Part shown: in pieces, positions 36,620-45,093 of the stretch
Layout of the letters: the number at the start of each line of letters is the position of its first letter
How positions within the stretch are numbered: position 1 is the first letter of the stretch
Assembly (NCBI RefSeq): GCF_002005225.1
Contig: NZ_CP019724.1
Coordinates: 2,294,001 to 2,358,000 of the forward strand
Length of the DNA stretch: 64,000 nucleotides
Source of the DNA: Streptomyces pactum
GTDB taxonomy: Bacteria > Actinomycetota > Actinomycetes > Streptomycetales > Streptomycetaceae
Direction: 5' to 3'
Translations under genes and position numbers: made by a program
Notes under the pieces: generated by a model
What the model was told of the DNA's origin: nothing
What the model saw: the letters and a program-made list of their open reading frames with translations, nothing else
The model's database searches: none

Positions 36620-39162
36620 CGGGCGGCCCGCCTTTCCGCTGTGGTGAGGTGGGGGACGCGGGCGGGTGATCCCGCCGCGCGGAGGGTGAGCACCATGGTG
36701 AGGCCGCCGCCGGGGGTGTCCTCGGCGTTCAGGGTGCCGCCCATCGCCTCGGCGAAGCCCCGGGCCACGGCCAGGCCGAGTCCCACGCCGGCGCCGCGCG
36801 GGGCGTCGCCGTACCGCTGGAAGGGCTCGAAGATGCGGTCCTTGGCCTCGTCCGGCACCCCCGGCCCCCGGTCGACGACCCGTACCTCGACGCGGTCCGC
36901 GAGGGCGCTGGCGGCGACCAGGACGGTCCGGTCGGCTGGACTGTACTTGACGGCGTTCTCCACCAGGTTGGCCATCGCCCGCTCCAGCAGGCCGGCGTCG
37001 ACGGCGACCATGGGCAGCGTCTCGGGGACGTCCAGCTCGACGCCCGCCTCGGGCACCCCGCCGAGCGCCATCGGCACCACCTCGTCGACGTCGATCTCGC
37101 GGATCAGCGGCGTGACCGTGCCGGTCTGCAGGCGGGACATGTCCAGCAGATTGCCGACGAGGTGGTCGAGGCGGTCGGCGCCCTCCTCGATGCCTTCGAG
37201 CAGTTCCGCCTCGTCCTGCTCGGACCACGCCACGTCGTCGGACCTGAGGCTGGTGACCGCCGCCTTGATCCCGGCGAGCGGCGTACGCAGGTCGTGGCTG
37301 ACGGCGGCGAGCAGCGCCGTGCGGATGCGGTTGCCCTCGGCCAGCGCGCGGGCCCGGTCGGCCTCCTCGCGCAGGCGCCGCCGGTCCAGGACGACGGCGG
37401 CCTGGTTGGCGAAGGCGGCCAGTACCCGGCGGTCCTCGGCGGGCAGGACCCGGCCGGACAGCGCGAGGGCCATGTGGTCGCCGACCGGCATGTCCACGTC
37501 CGCGTCCTCCGGGCGCTGGACCGGCGGTCCCGTCCCGGCCCGGCCGGCGCAGGTCCAGGGCGCCACGTCGCCCTCCCGTTCCAGCAGGGCGGCCGACTCC
37601 ATGCCGAAGGTCTCACGGACCCGTTCCAAGAGTGCCTCGAGGCTGGTCTCGCCGCGCAGGACGTTGCCCGCCAGGAAGGAGAGGATCTCGGACTCGGCAC
37701 GCAGCCGGGCGGCCTGGTGGGTGCGCCGGGCCGCGACGTCGACGACCGAGGCCACGGAGAGTGCGACGCCCACGAATATGGCGAGCGCGAGCATGTTCCT
37801 GGGGTCGGCGATGGTGATCCGGTTGACCGGGGGCGTGAAGAACCAGTTCAGCAGCAGGGATCCGACGGCGGCCGAGGCGAGCGCGGGGTAGAGCCCGCCG
37901 AGCAGGGCCGCGGCGACGGTCAGCCCCAGGTAGAGCAGGACGTCGTTGGCGAGGCCGAGGTGGACGGCGTTCAGCAGCAGCGTCAGCAGCACGGGCCCGC
38001 CGAGACCCGCGATCCAGCCCCACACGATCCGGGAGCGGCCGAGCCGCGCGCCCCTGGCCACCGGCAGTCCGCGGCCCTTGGCGGCCTCCTCGTGGGTCAC
38101 GATGTGGACGTCCAGGTCGGGTCCGGACTCGCGGGCGACCGTGGCGCCGACGCCGGGGCCGAAGACGTACTGCCACGCCTTGCGGCGTGAGGAGCCGAGG
38201 ATGATCTGGGTGGCGTTGACGCCGCGCGCGAAGTCGAGCAGTGCGGCCGGTATGTCCTCGCCGAGCACGTGGTGGAAGGTTCCGCCGAGGTCCTCGACCA
38301 GGGTGCGCTGCACCGCCAGTTCCTTCGGGGAGGCGGAGGTCAGCCCGTCGCTGCGGGCTATGCAGACGGCCAGCACCTCGCCGCCGGCGCCCTTCTCCGC
38401 GAGGCGCGCGGCCCGCCGTATCAGCGTCCTGCCCTCGGGACCGCCGGTCAGGCCGACGACGATGCGCTCGCGTGAGCCCCAGATCCGCGACACGCGGTGC
38501 TCGCTGCGGTACTGCTGCAGGTACTCGTCGACGCGGTCCGCGACCCACAGGAGCGCGAGTTCCCGCAGGGCGGTGAGGTTGCCGGGCCGGAAGTAGTTGG
38601 ACAGCGCGGCGTCGACCTTGTCCGGCTGGTAGATGTTGCCGTGGGCCATGCGCCGGCGCAGCGCCTGCGGTGACATGTCGACCAGTTCGATCTGGTCCGC
38701 GCGCCGCACCACCTCGTCCGGCACGGTCTCCTGCTGCCGCACCCCGGTGATCGACTCCACGACGTCGCCGAGCGACTCGAGGTGCTGGATGTTGACGGTC
38801 GAGACCACGTCGATCCCGGCGGCCAGCAGTTCCTCCACGTCCTGCCACCGCTTGGCGTTGCGGGCACCGGGGACGTTGGTGTGGGCCAGCTCGTCCACCA
38901 GTGCCACCCGGGGGGACCGGGCCAGCACCGCGTCCGGGTCCAGCTCCGTGAAGACCGCGCCGCGGTGCTCCAGCTCCCGGCGCGGCACCTGCTCCAGGCC
39001 GTGCAGCAGCACCTCGGTGCGGGACCTGCCGTGGTGCTCCACGAAGGCCACCACGCAGTCGGTGCCCCGCTCCGTGCGGCGGTGCGCCTCGGACAGCATC
39101 GCGTACGTCTTGCCGACGCCCGGCGCCGCGCCGAGGTAGATCCGAAGCTTGCCTCGTCCCAT
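36607..39162 (-). CDS. kdpD: KdpD sensor histidine kinase
   Basis: 851-aa potassium/turgor sensor. The N-terminal KdpD ATP-binding domain has Walker A GAAPGVGKT (11-19) and VDELAHTN (about 90). A universal-stress-like domain follows (about 231-350), then four closely spaced TM segments (about 378-480), a GAF-like region, the dimerisation helix with phospho-acceptor His623 (AAVSHDLRTPLAG) and an ATPase domain with GVGLGLAVARGFAEAMGG. The full length matches E. coli KdpD (894 aa). Start ATG at 39162. It is the only gene pair that interrupts the M. tuberculosis-like order between the OB-fold and DUF3710 genes. Confidence 0.93.
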   Translation of the reverse strand: MGRGKLRIYLGAAPGVGKTYAMLSEAHRRTERGTDCVVAFVEHHGRSRTEVLLHGLEQVPRRELEHRGAVFTELDPDAVLARSPRVALVDELAHTNVPGARNAKRWQDVEELLAAGIDVVSTVNIQHLESLGDVVESITGVRQQETVPDEVVRRADQIELVDMSPQALRRRMAHGNIYQPDKVDAALSNYFRPGNLTALRELALLWVADRVDEYLQQYRSEHRVSRIWGSRERIVVGLTGGPEGRTLIRRAARLAEKGAGGEVLAVCIARSDGLTSASPKELAVQRTLVEDLGGTFHHVLGEDIPAALLDFARGVNATQIILGSSRRKAWQYVFGPGVGATVARESGPDLDVHIVTHEEAAKGRGLPVARGARLGRSRIVWGWIAGLGGPVLLTLLLNAVHLGLANDVLLYLGLTVAAALLGGLYPALASAAVGSLLLNWFFTPPVNRITIADPRNMLALAIFVGVALSVASVVDVAARRTHQAARLRAESEILSFLAGNVLRGETSLEALLERVRETFGMESAALLEREGDVAPWTCAGRAGTGPPVQRPEDADVDMPVGDHMALALSGRVLPAEDRRVLAAFANQAAVVLDRRRLREEADRARALAEGNRIRTALLAAVSHDLRTPLAGIKAAVTSLRSDDVAWSEQDEAELLEGIEEGADRLDHLVGNLLDMSRLQTGTVTPLIREIDVDEVVPMALGGVPEAGVELDVPETLPMVAVDAGLLERAMANLVENAVKYSPADRTVLVAASALADRVEVRVVDRGPGVPDEAKDRIFEPFQRYGDAPRGAGVGLGLAVARGFAEAMGGTLNAEDTPGGGLTMVLTLRAAGSPARVPHLTTAERRAARCRA

Positions 39163-39696
39163 GGCCTCATTGTCTTCCGGTCAACGCTCGTTGCGCAGCG
39201 TCGACCCTACGGCGAGGAATCCCGACAAATCAGGGCGGGGTACGGGGAGGGGATGCTCTTTGACGGAACTCTGACGTCCGCGGCCGTCACGGCACTGGCA
39301 GGAGGGCTGGAGGGCTGGAGGGCAAAGCCGACACCGTCGCCGCGCAGGCCGGCCGCTCGTCCAGATCCGGCGACGCCAGGTCCGGCGACGCCAGGTCGCG
39401 GCCGTCGCCCTCGCCCGTCCGGCGTCGAGCGCGGGGTCGCGTCGGGACCGCGGGCGCCGTCGCGCGGAGTCGTCCGCGGAGACGCACGGGTCAGGCGTGC
39501 ACGGCGGCGGTGCCGTGGTCGCACGGCTCGCGCACGTCCTCGACGCGCACCATGGCCCCGGTGACCATCTGGCCGGGGGCCCTCCCTACCGGGAACCGGG
39601 AACCGGGCACCGGTCTCACGAGCGGACGCCGCTCGGCTCAGCGGTCCGGTCCGGTCCGGTCCGGCGCGGCCCGGCTCGTCATCGTGCCCGGCTGTG
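39163..39696. other. gene-free stretch upstream of kdpD
   Basis: No convincing gene. It presumably holds the kdpD promoter. It contains short direct repeats (AGGGCTGG near 39306-39320; TCCGGCGACGCCAGG twice at about 39366-39392; GGTCC runs near 39645-39662). A rightward ATG at 39253 with AGGGG opens a frame that soon becomes Arg/Pro-rich and is not KdpF-like. Confidence 0.4.
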
Positions 39697-39734
39697 CGGA
39701 AGGGCCGCGTCCCGTGCGGGGCGCGGCCCTTCCG
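39697..39734 (-). terminator. terminator after the DUF3710 gene
   Basis: Stem CGGAAGGGCCGCG / CGCGGCCCTTCCG (13 bases) with a GC-rich loop, 13 bases beyond the DUF3710 stop. It closes the leftward thioesterase-dut-DUF3710 operon. Confidence 0.8.
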
Positions 39735-39747
39735 TGGTGGTACTTGC

Positions 39748-40500
39748 CTAGCGGACCTCGGTGATCTCCGGTCCGCGCTGGAGCTGGCCCATGCCGCCGG
39801 CGAAGCGGGAGCCCTCCTCCTGCTGGACGCCCTCGGGGACCATCTGCGCGTCGTTCGGCAGCTTGAGGACGATCGGGTCGCGGGGGGCCATCGGGCCGTC
39901 ACCGCGGACCACGACCGTGTCCCGGAAGATCTGCTCCAGCAGACCGGCGGCCTGCGGCTGCACCGCACCCTGGCCCGAGATCACTCCGCGCAGGAACCAG
40001 CGGGGACCGTCCACACCGACGAACCGCACGACCTGGAAACCGCCCGTGCCGTCCGGTAGCTGCACCGGCACCTGGGCCCGCAGCTCCCAGCCGAGCGGGC
40101 CCTCGACCTCGTCGATGATGCCACCCTGCTGGGTGATGCCGGAGCCGATCTCCTCGCGCACCTCGCCCCAGATGCCCTCGCGCTTGGGCGCTGCGAAACC
40201 CTGCAACTGGATGGCGCTGTCACGCAGCACGACGGTCGCGGCGACGATCGCGTCACCCGCGACCTCCACGCGCAGCTCCATGCCGTCGACTCCGGGTACG
40301 AACAGGCCGCCCAGGTCCACCCGGCCCTCGGACGGGTCGCGTACCTCGGTGCTGTCCCAGGGCCCGTCGGGCCGCGGTTCGGGCTCGAGCCGCACACGCT
40401 CGCGCTCTTCGTCCGCCTCGGTGTCGACGCTGTCGACGACCTGCTCGGTCTCGCCGGCCGCGTCCTCGGCGGCATCCTTCTTCTTGCGACGTCCGAACAC
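39748..40500 (-). CDS. DUF3710 protein
   Basis: 250-aa soluble protein of the actinobacterial DUF3710 family (Rv2696c position). It has a Lys-rich N-terminus (FGRRKKKDAAEDA), an acidic low-complexity part, then the conserved body beginning RVDLGGLFVPGVDGMELR. GTG at 40500 has GGAAGGA about 8 bases upstream and follows the dut stop by one base. No function is established that I know of. Confidence 0.88.
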   Translation of the reverse strand: MFGRRKKKDAAEDAAGETEQVVDSVDTEADEERERVRLEPEPRPDGPWDSTEVRDPSEGRVDLGGLFVPGVDGMELRVEVAGDAIVAATVVLRDSAIQLQGFAAPKREGIWGEVREEIGSGITQQGGIIDEVEGPLGWELRAQVPVQLPDGTGGFQVVRFVGVDGPRWFLRGVISGQGAVQPQAAGLLEQIFRDTVVVRGDGPMAPRDPIVLKLPNDAQMVPEGVQQEEGSRFAGGMGQLQRGPEITEVR

Positions 40501-40501
40501 G

Positions 40502-41062
40502 TCACTGTCCTTCCCGGTCGGATACGACCGAAGCGTATCGATTCCCACCCGTCGGGCCGCCCTCGGCGACCTGACCGCTTGTGCCGCTTGCACGGTCCGT
40601 CCCGGCGTGACCGCCGGTGGACCCGAAGCCCCCTCCGGCCCGTGCCGAGTCGGGAAGCTCCGCGACCTGGCGGAAGCGGACCCTCTCGACCTGCTGGACG
40701 ACCAGTTGGGCAATCCGGTCGAAGCGCTCGAACCGCACAGTTTCGCGCGGGTCGAGATTCACCACGATCACCTTGATCTCCCCACGGTACCCGGCATCAA
40801 TCGTCCCCGGGGCATTCACGAGGGCGACACCGCAGCGGGCGGCCAGCCCGGAACGTGGGTGCACGAAGGCCGCGTACCCCTCCGGGAGCGCCACAGACAC
40901 ACCCGTGGGCAGTACGGCCCGCTCGCCGGGGGCGAGTTCACAGCCGGCGGTGGTGCACAGGTCGGCGCCCGCGTCACCGGGCTGCGCGTACGTCGGAAGG
41001 GGCACGTCGGGGTCGACGCGGCGGATCAGGACGTCGAGTTCCGGCCTGGGCTCGCGGCTCAC
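40502..41062 (-). CDS. dut: deoxyuridine 5'-triphosphate nucleotidohydrolase
   Basis: 186-aa trimeric dUTPase: hydrolyses dUTP to dUMP and pyrophosphate, keeping uracil out of DNA. The five motifs are present: GDAGADLC, PRSGLAARCGV, NAPGTIDAGYRGEIKV, RIAQLVVQ and the C-terminal arm GGFGSTGGH. The protein has an extra tail of about 35 residues after the arm (DRASGTSGQVAEGGP) beyond the usual length. GTG start overlaps the thioesterase stop by four bases (GTGA). Confidence 0.95.
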   Translation of the reverse strand: MSREPRPELDVLIRRVDPDVPLPTYAQPGDAGADLCTTAGCELAPGERAVLPTGVSVALPEGYAAFVHPRSGLAARCGVALVNAPGTIDAGYRGEIKVIVVNLDPRETVRFERFDRIAQLVVQQVERVRFRQVAELPDSARAGGGFGSTGGHAGTDRASGTSGQVAEGGPTGGNRYASVVSDREGQ

Positions 41063-41643
41063 GGGTTCACCTCGAAGGCGCGGGTGCGGCGGACCTGGTC
41101 CGGGTCGTCCATGGCGGCGCGGATCTCCTCCTCGCGGCCGTGGTCCACGAAGTGATCGATCTTGACCTCGATGAACAGCGCGTCGGCGCGCACGGCCACC
41201 GGTCCGTCGGGGCCGCCGATCCGGCCGGTGGCGGTGGAGTAGATCTTGCGGCCGGCCACCGCGGTCACCTCGGCCTCCAGGTGCAGCGTCGTGTCGACGG
41301 GCACCGGCCGCAGGAAGTCCGTCTCCAGCCGTCCGGTCACCGCGATCGTGCGCAGCAGCCAGTTCAGCGAACCGAGGGTCTCGTCCAGGGCCGTGGCCAG
41401 CACGCCGCCGTGCGCCAGGCCGGGGGCGCCCTGGTGGGCGGGCTGCACGGTGAACTCGGCGGTGATCGACACGCCTTCGCCGGCCCGCGCCTGGAGGTGC
41501 AGCCCGTGGGGCTGGTCGCCGCCGCAGCCGAAGCACTGGCCGTAGTGCGCGCCGAGCAGTTCGCCGGGGGCGGGCGCGTCAGGATGCCGCACGGGTTTCA
41601 CGGCGTCGGCGGGGGGCTGAAGACCTGGGGAAGTACCACTCAC
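41059..41643 (-). CDS. PaaI-type hotdog-fold thioesterase
   Basis: 194-aa hotdog-fold protein with a HGGVLATALDETLGSL helix containing the acidic catalytic residue of PaaI/4HBT thioesterases and an N-terminal CFGCGGDQPHGL motif. It probably cleaves an acyl-CoA; substrate unknown. GTG at 41643 begins VSGTSPGLQ. First gene of the leftward operon with dut and DUF3710. Confidence 0.82.
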   Translation of the reverse strand: MSGTSPGLQPPADAVKPVRHPDAPAPGELLGAHYGQCFGCGGDQPHGLHLQARAGEGVSITAEFTVQPAHQGAPGLAHGGVLATALDETLGSLNWLLRTIAVTGRLETDFLRPVPVDTTLHLEAEVTAVAGRKIYSTATGRIGGPDGPVAVRADALFIEVKIDHFVDHGREEEIRAAMDDPDQVRRTRAFEVNP

Positions 41644-41700
41644 AGGCGCAGACCTTACCCGCGCGTCGGCCGAACACCGATACCGTGCCAAGCTTGGTTC

Positions 41701-42162
41701 ATGCCGCTCTCCACCGCCCCGTACGAAGAACGCCTCACCGCGCCCCGCTCCTGGTGGCTGGTCTCCTTCCTGGTGGGGCTCTCGTTCGCCCTGATCCTGC
41801 TGCCCTTCGGCACGCTGCCGATGCTGGGCGGCCTGGCCGGCGGGACGGCGGTGGCGGCGGTGGCGGCCAGTTCGTACGGCGCGGTCCGCATCCGCGTGGT
41901 GGGCGACTCGCTGATCGCGGGCGAGGCGAAGGTGCCGGTCTCGGCCCTGGGCGAGGCGGAGATCCTCGACCCGGAGGAGGCCCGCGCCTGGCGCACCCAC
42001 AAGGCGGACACCCGCGCCTTCCTGCTGCTGCGCGCCTACATCCCGAGGGCCGTGCGTGTGGTGGTCACGGATCCTGAGGACCCGACTCCGTACCTGTACC
42101 TGTCGACCCGCGAGCCGGAGCGGCTGGTGGAGGCCCTGACGGCGGCGAAGGCCGCGGCGTAG
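41701..42162 (+). CDS. DUF3093 membrane protein
   Basis: 153-aa protein with two adjacent hydrophobic segments (about 17-55) and a conserved soluble part (VRVVGDSLIAGEAKVPVSAL, DPTPYLYLSTREPERL). DUF3093; corresponds to Rv2698. Divergent from the thioesterase gene. No good ribosome site precedes ATG 41701. It nearly meets the next gene tail to tail (13 bases). Confidence 0.85.
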   Translation: MPLSTAPYEERLTAPRSWWLVSFLVGLSFALILLPFGTLPMLGGLAGGTAVAAVAASSYGAVRIRVVGDSLIAGEAKVPVSALGEAEILDPEEARAWRTHKADTRAFLLLRAYIPRAVRVVVTDPEDPTPYLYLSTREPERLVEALTAAKAAA

Positions 42163-42175
42163 CGCACGCGCGGGG

Positions 42176-43126
42176 TCAGCGTTCGCCGTCCCCGCCTGGG
42201 CGGCGGCCGAGCCCTTTCGGACCGAATCCCTTCGTGAGAGCGCCCATGTCCAGCGCGTCGCGCGGTCCCTCCAGCGCCGGGAGTTCGCCGAGGGCGCTCC
42301 ACGGCACCTGCTTCCTGCGCAGGTCCGCGCGGATTCTGGCGGCCAGCTTTCTGGTGTCGCGGCGGTTCATGACGGCGCCGACGGCCGCGCCCACCATGAA
42401 GGGCATCAGGTTCGGCAGGTCACGCACCATCCGCTTCATGATCTGCTGACGCAGTTGGCGCTTCATGTGACCGTTCATGGCCGAACCGAGAGTCGACGGC
42501 TTGGACACGTCGACGCCGCGCTCGTCCGACCAGGAGTTCAGGTACGCGGTGCTGCGCTGCGCGAGGTTGCCGGGCGGTCGTACGCCGTAGACCTCGTGGA
42601 GTTCGGCGATCATCTTCAGTTCGATCGCCGCGACGCCGGTGATCTCGGCGGCCAGTTCCGCGGGCATCGCCGGCGGTACGGGCATCATCGCGGCCGCGCC
42701 GATGCCCGCGCCGACGGTCGCGGTGCCCTTGGCGGCGCCCGCCACCAGCCGGTCGGCGAGCTCCTCGGGTCCGAGCCCCGGGAACTGCCCGCGGAGCGTC
42801 GCCAGGTCCCGTACGGGCACACGCGGGGCCAGATCGATGATCCGGTCGGCGAGGTGCGCCAGGGCGGCCCTGGCGCGCTGGCCGCCGGTGCGGACGCCCT
42901 GGCGCGCCTTGTGCCGGTACGCCGCTGCCCGGCGCCGGGCAGCGGGCGCCGGCGTCTGAGCGGTCGCCGGGAGGTCACCCCGGTCGACCACTGATTCGAG
43001 CGAGGCCGTCCCCGTATCGGTCGGGCCCCGCTCGTCGTCACGCGCGCTGTAGGGACCGTCGGACGGTCCTTGGTCCGCTTCCCGCCGGGAGAAGCGGCGC
43101 TTCCAGGGAGGGGTCGAGCCAGTCAC
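42176..43126 (-). CDS. conserved hypothetical protein, possibly EcsC-like
   Basis: 316-aa protein. A charged, disordered N-terminus (about 1-85) is followed by a helical region with a glycine/alanine-rich hydrophobic stretch (VGAGIGAAAMMPVPPAMPAE), ITGVAAIELKMIAELHEVYG and LPNLMPFMVGAAVGAVMNRRDTRK. These short hydrophobic helices recall the EcsC family, but I am not certain. It ends with a basic tail. It lies 13 bases upstream of the DUF4193 stop side and probably shares its transcript. Confidence 0.7.
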   Translation of the reverse strand: MTGSTPPWKRRFSRREADQGPSDGPYSARDDERGPTDTGTASLESVVDRGDLPATAQTPAPAARRRAAAYRHKARQGVRTGGQRARAALAHLADRIIDLAPRVPVRDLATLRGQFPGLGPEELADRLVAGAAKGTATVGAGIGAAAMMPVPPAMPAELAAEITGVAAIELKMIAELHEVYGVRPPGNLAQRSTAYLNSWSDERGVDVSKPSTLGSAMNGHMKRQLRQQIMKRMVRDLPNLMPFMVGAAVGAVMNRRDTRKLAARIRADLRRKQVPWSALGELPALEGPRDALDMGALTKGFGPKGLGRRPGGDGER

Positions 43127-43139
43127 GGCCGACCCCGCC

Positions 43140-43436
43140 TCAGTCGCAGTCGCGGCAGATCGGCTGGCCGTTCTTCTCCCGGGCCAGTTGGCTGCGGTGG
43201 TGCACCAGGAAGCAGCTCATGCAGGTGAACTCGTCCTGCTGCTTCGGAAGTACACGGACGGCCAGTTCCTCGTTCGAGAGGTCGGCGCCGGGAAGTTCGA
43301 GGCCTTCCGCGGCCTCGAACTCGTCGACGTCGACGGCCGAGGCGGACTTGTCGTTCCGCCTGGCCTTCAGCTCTTCGAGGCTGTCCGAGTCGACGTCGTC
43401 GTCGGTCTTGCGTGGAGTGTCGTAATCGGTTGCCAT
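43140..43436 (-). CDS. DUF4193 small zinc-ribbon-like protein
   Basis: 98-aa acidic protein with a C-terminal metal-binding pattern CMSC-x20-CRDC in FTCMSCFLVHHRSQLA and QPICRDCD. DUF4193 is strongly conserved in Actinobacteria (Rv2699c position). ATG 43436 has GGGAGAG upstream; an upstream in-frame extension to 43535 lacks a ribosome site. Role unknown; the ribbon suggests nucleic-acid or RNA-polymerase contact. Confidence 0.88.
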   Translation of the reverse strand: MATDYDTPRKTDDDVDSDSLEELKARRNDKSASAVDVDEFEAAEGLELPGADLSNEELAVRVLPKQQDEFTCMSCFLVHHRSQLAREKNGQPICRDCD

Positions 43437-43678
43437 GGTCGCTCTCCCCCTCTGGGTGTCTGCGGGTGTCTCCAGCGCACGTAACGCGTGAGAGGCCGGA
43501 CTTGTGCCCGACCTGAGGCGGAGATTTTGCCTCACATCAAGGTCTGTTACTCAATCGACACCCAACCGGACCCCTCATGAGTGATCGGCTTGGATGGCGA
43601 TGGGGACCGTACACGGTCCTAATACCGCACTTCAAAGGCGTCCCACCGTGTACTTCCCGTGATCAGGACCCCTGAAAA

Positions 43679-43693
43679 CCGGGATTTTCCCGG
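43679..43693 (-). terminator. intrinsic terminator for cutRS
   Basis: CCGGGA-TTT-TCCCGG hairpin. Read on the minus strand it is followed by a TTTTC run, as an intrinsic terminator should be. It lies 150 bases beyond the cutS stop. Confidence 0.65.
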
Positions 43694-43745
43694 CTTTCCG
43701 ACAGGGTGCATGATCACCGAGAGTGAATGGCGGGAAAGTCTCCGC

Positions 43746-43759
43746 TGTGATCGATCACA
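43746..43759. promoter_or_regulatory. 14-base palindrome TGTGATCGATCACA
   Basis: Perfect dyad containing GTG-N6-CAC, the general form of Crp-family sites in Streptomyces, but the spacing differs from the E. coli CRP consensus by two bases. It lies about 300 bases upstream of the DUF4193 gene and downstream of cutS, so a regulatory role is uncertain. Confidence 0.3.
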
Positions 43760-43842
43760 CAGGCGACTCCAGGTCCGATGGCCTGCGAATTCCGCCCAAA
43801 GCGAACATCCTTGGGTCTCGGTGAGATGTCGGGGTCATGATC

Positions 43843-45087
43843 TCAGACGGGGAGCGTCACACGCATCACGAGCCCTCCGCCCTCGCACGGCTGTGCGTAG
43901 ATGTGCCCGCCGTGCGCCCGGGCCACGGACCGCGCGATCGACAGGCCGAGGCCCACGCCCTTGTCGCTGCCCGTGCGCTCGGTCCGCAGCCGCCGGAACG
44001 GCTCGAAGAGGTTGTCGATCTCGTACGCCGGCACCACCGGGCCCGTGTTGGTGACCACCAGGACCGCATGGCCGTTCTCGACCGCGGTGGTGACCTCCAC
44101 CCAGCCCTGTCCGGCCACGTTGTAGCGCACGGCGTTCTGCACCAGGTTCAGGGCGATGCGCTCCAGCAGGACGCCGTTGCCCTGGACCACGGCGGGCTCC
44201 CGCGTACCCCGGATCTCCACGTCATTGGTGTCCGCCTCCGCACGCACCTGGTCGATGGCCTGGCCGGCCACCTCGGCGAGGTCGACCGGCTTGCGCTCGA
44301 CGATCTGGTTGTCGCTGCGGGCGAGCAGCAGCAGGCCCTCGACGAGCTGCTCGCTGCGTTCGTTGGTGGCCAGCAGCGTCTTGCCGAGCTGCTGGAGCTC
44401 CACCGGGGCGTTCGGATCGGAGAGGTGCACTTCCAGGAGGGTGCGGTTGATCGCCAGCGGTGTGCGCAGCTCGTGGGAGGCGTTGCCGACGAAGCGCTGC
44501 TGGGCGGTGAAGGCGCGCTGCAGCCGCTCCAGCATGTCGTCGAAGGTGTCCGCCAGTTCCTTCAGTTCGTCGTCCGGGCCGTCCAGCTCGATCCGCCGGG
44601 AGAGGTCCGAACCCGCCACCGCGCGCGCGGTGCGGGTGATCCGGCCCAGTGGCGACAGGACGCGCCCGGCCATGGCGTAGCCGAAGGCGAACGCGATCAC
44701 GGCGAGGCCCAGCAGGGCCAGTAGCGAGCGGCTGAGCAGTCGGTCCAGGGCGACCTGGCGCTGGTGGTCGATGCAGTCGCTGATCGCGGCGTTGAACTGC
44801 GACAGCGACAGGTTGCCGTTGGTGACTCCGGGACAGTCGTTGCTCGCGACCTGGAGGTCCTGGAAATCGACGATCTTGTAGAGCGGCTGGTTGCCGGTGC
44901 GTACCGCCTGGGCGGCGAGCAGGTAGATGATCGACAGCAGCAGTATCCCGGCGATCAGGAACATGCCGCCGTACAGCAGCGTGAGCCTTATCCGGATGGT
45001 GGGCCGCAGCCACGGCAGCGGGGTGGCCGACCGCGGGTCCCAGGTGGGCTTCGGAGGCGCCCCGGGGGGCGCGGGTGTCGTCGCCAC
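43843..45087 (-). CDS. cutS: CutS sensor histidine kinase
   Basis: 414-aa membrane kinase: TM1 (about 34-58), an outside domain of about 60 residues with two cysteines (Cys85, Cys105), TM2 (about 121-140), HAMP, the H box with phospho-acceptor His205 (FVGNASHELRTPLA) and an ATPase domain with DKGVGLGLSIARSVARAHGG. The length, order and place beside sepH, hemH and ptsH match cutRS of S. coelicolor. The two outside cysteines suggest sensing of redox or disulfide state, in line with reported links of CutRS to secretion stress. It starts 6 bases after the cutR stop. Confidence 0.9.
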   Translation of the reverse strand: MATTPAPPGAPPKPTWDPRSATPLPWLRPTIRIRLTLLYGGMFLIAGILLLSIIYLLAAQAVRTGNQPLYKIVDFQDLQVASNDCPGVTNGNLSLSQFNAAISDCIDHQRQVALDRLLSRSLLALLGLAVIAFAFGYAMAGRVLSPLGRITRTARAVAGSDLSRRIELDGPDDELKELADTFDDMLERLQRAFTAQQRFVGNASHELRTPLAINRTLLEVHLSDPNAPVELQQLGKTLLATNERSEQLVEGLLLLARSDNQIVERKPVDLAEVAGQAIDQVRAEADTNDVEIRGTREPAVVQGNGVLLERIALNLVQNAVRYNVAGQGWVEVTTAVENGHAVLVVTNTGPVVPAYEIDNLFEPFRRLRTERTGSDKGVGLGLSIARSVARAHGGHIYAQPCEGGGLVMRVTLPV

Positions 45088-45093
45088 GGTCGA

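Larger units (their letters stand above)
43437..43842. other. intergenic region with terminator and GTGATC-type motifs
   Basis: No gene. It holds the DUF4193 promoter region, the cutS terminator hairpin at 43679-43693 and several GTGATC/GATCAC motifs (about 43580, 43657, 43709, 43746), one of them a perfect 14-base palindrome. Confidence 0.5.

Noticed and set aside
39253..39564. Rightward frame beginning MLFDGTLTSAAVTALAGG, considered as a KdpF-like peptide
   Set aside because: It has no TM segment of KdpF type and soon becomes Arg/Pro-rich; kdpABC is not nearby.
39207..39968. Leftward 253-codon frame overlapping the DUF3710 gene end
   Set aside because: It is Arg/Pro-rich, crosses a clear terminator hairpin and overlaps a well-supported gene in another frame.
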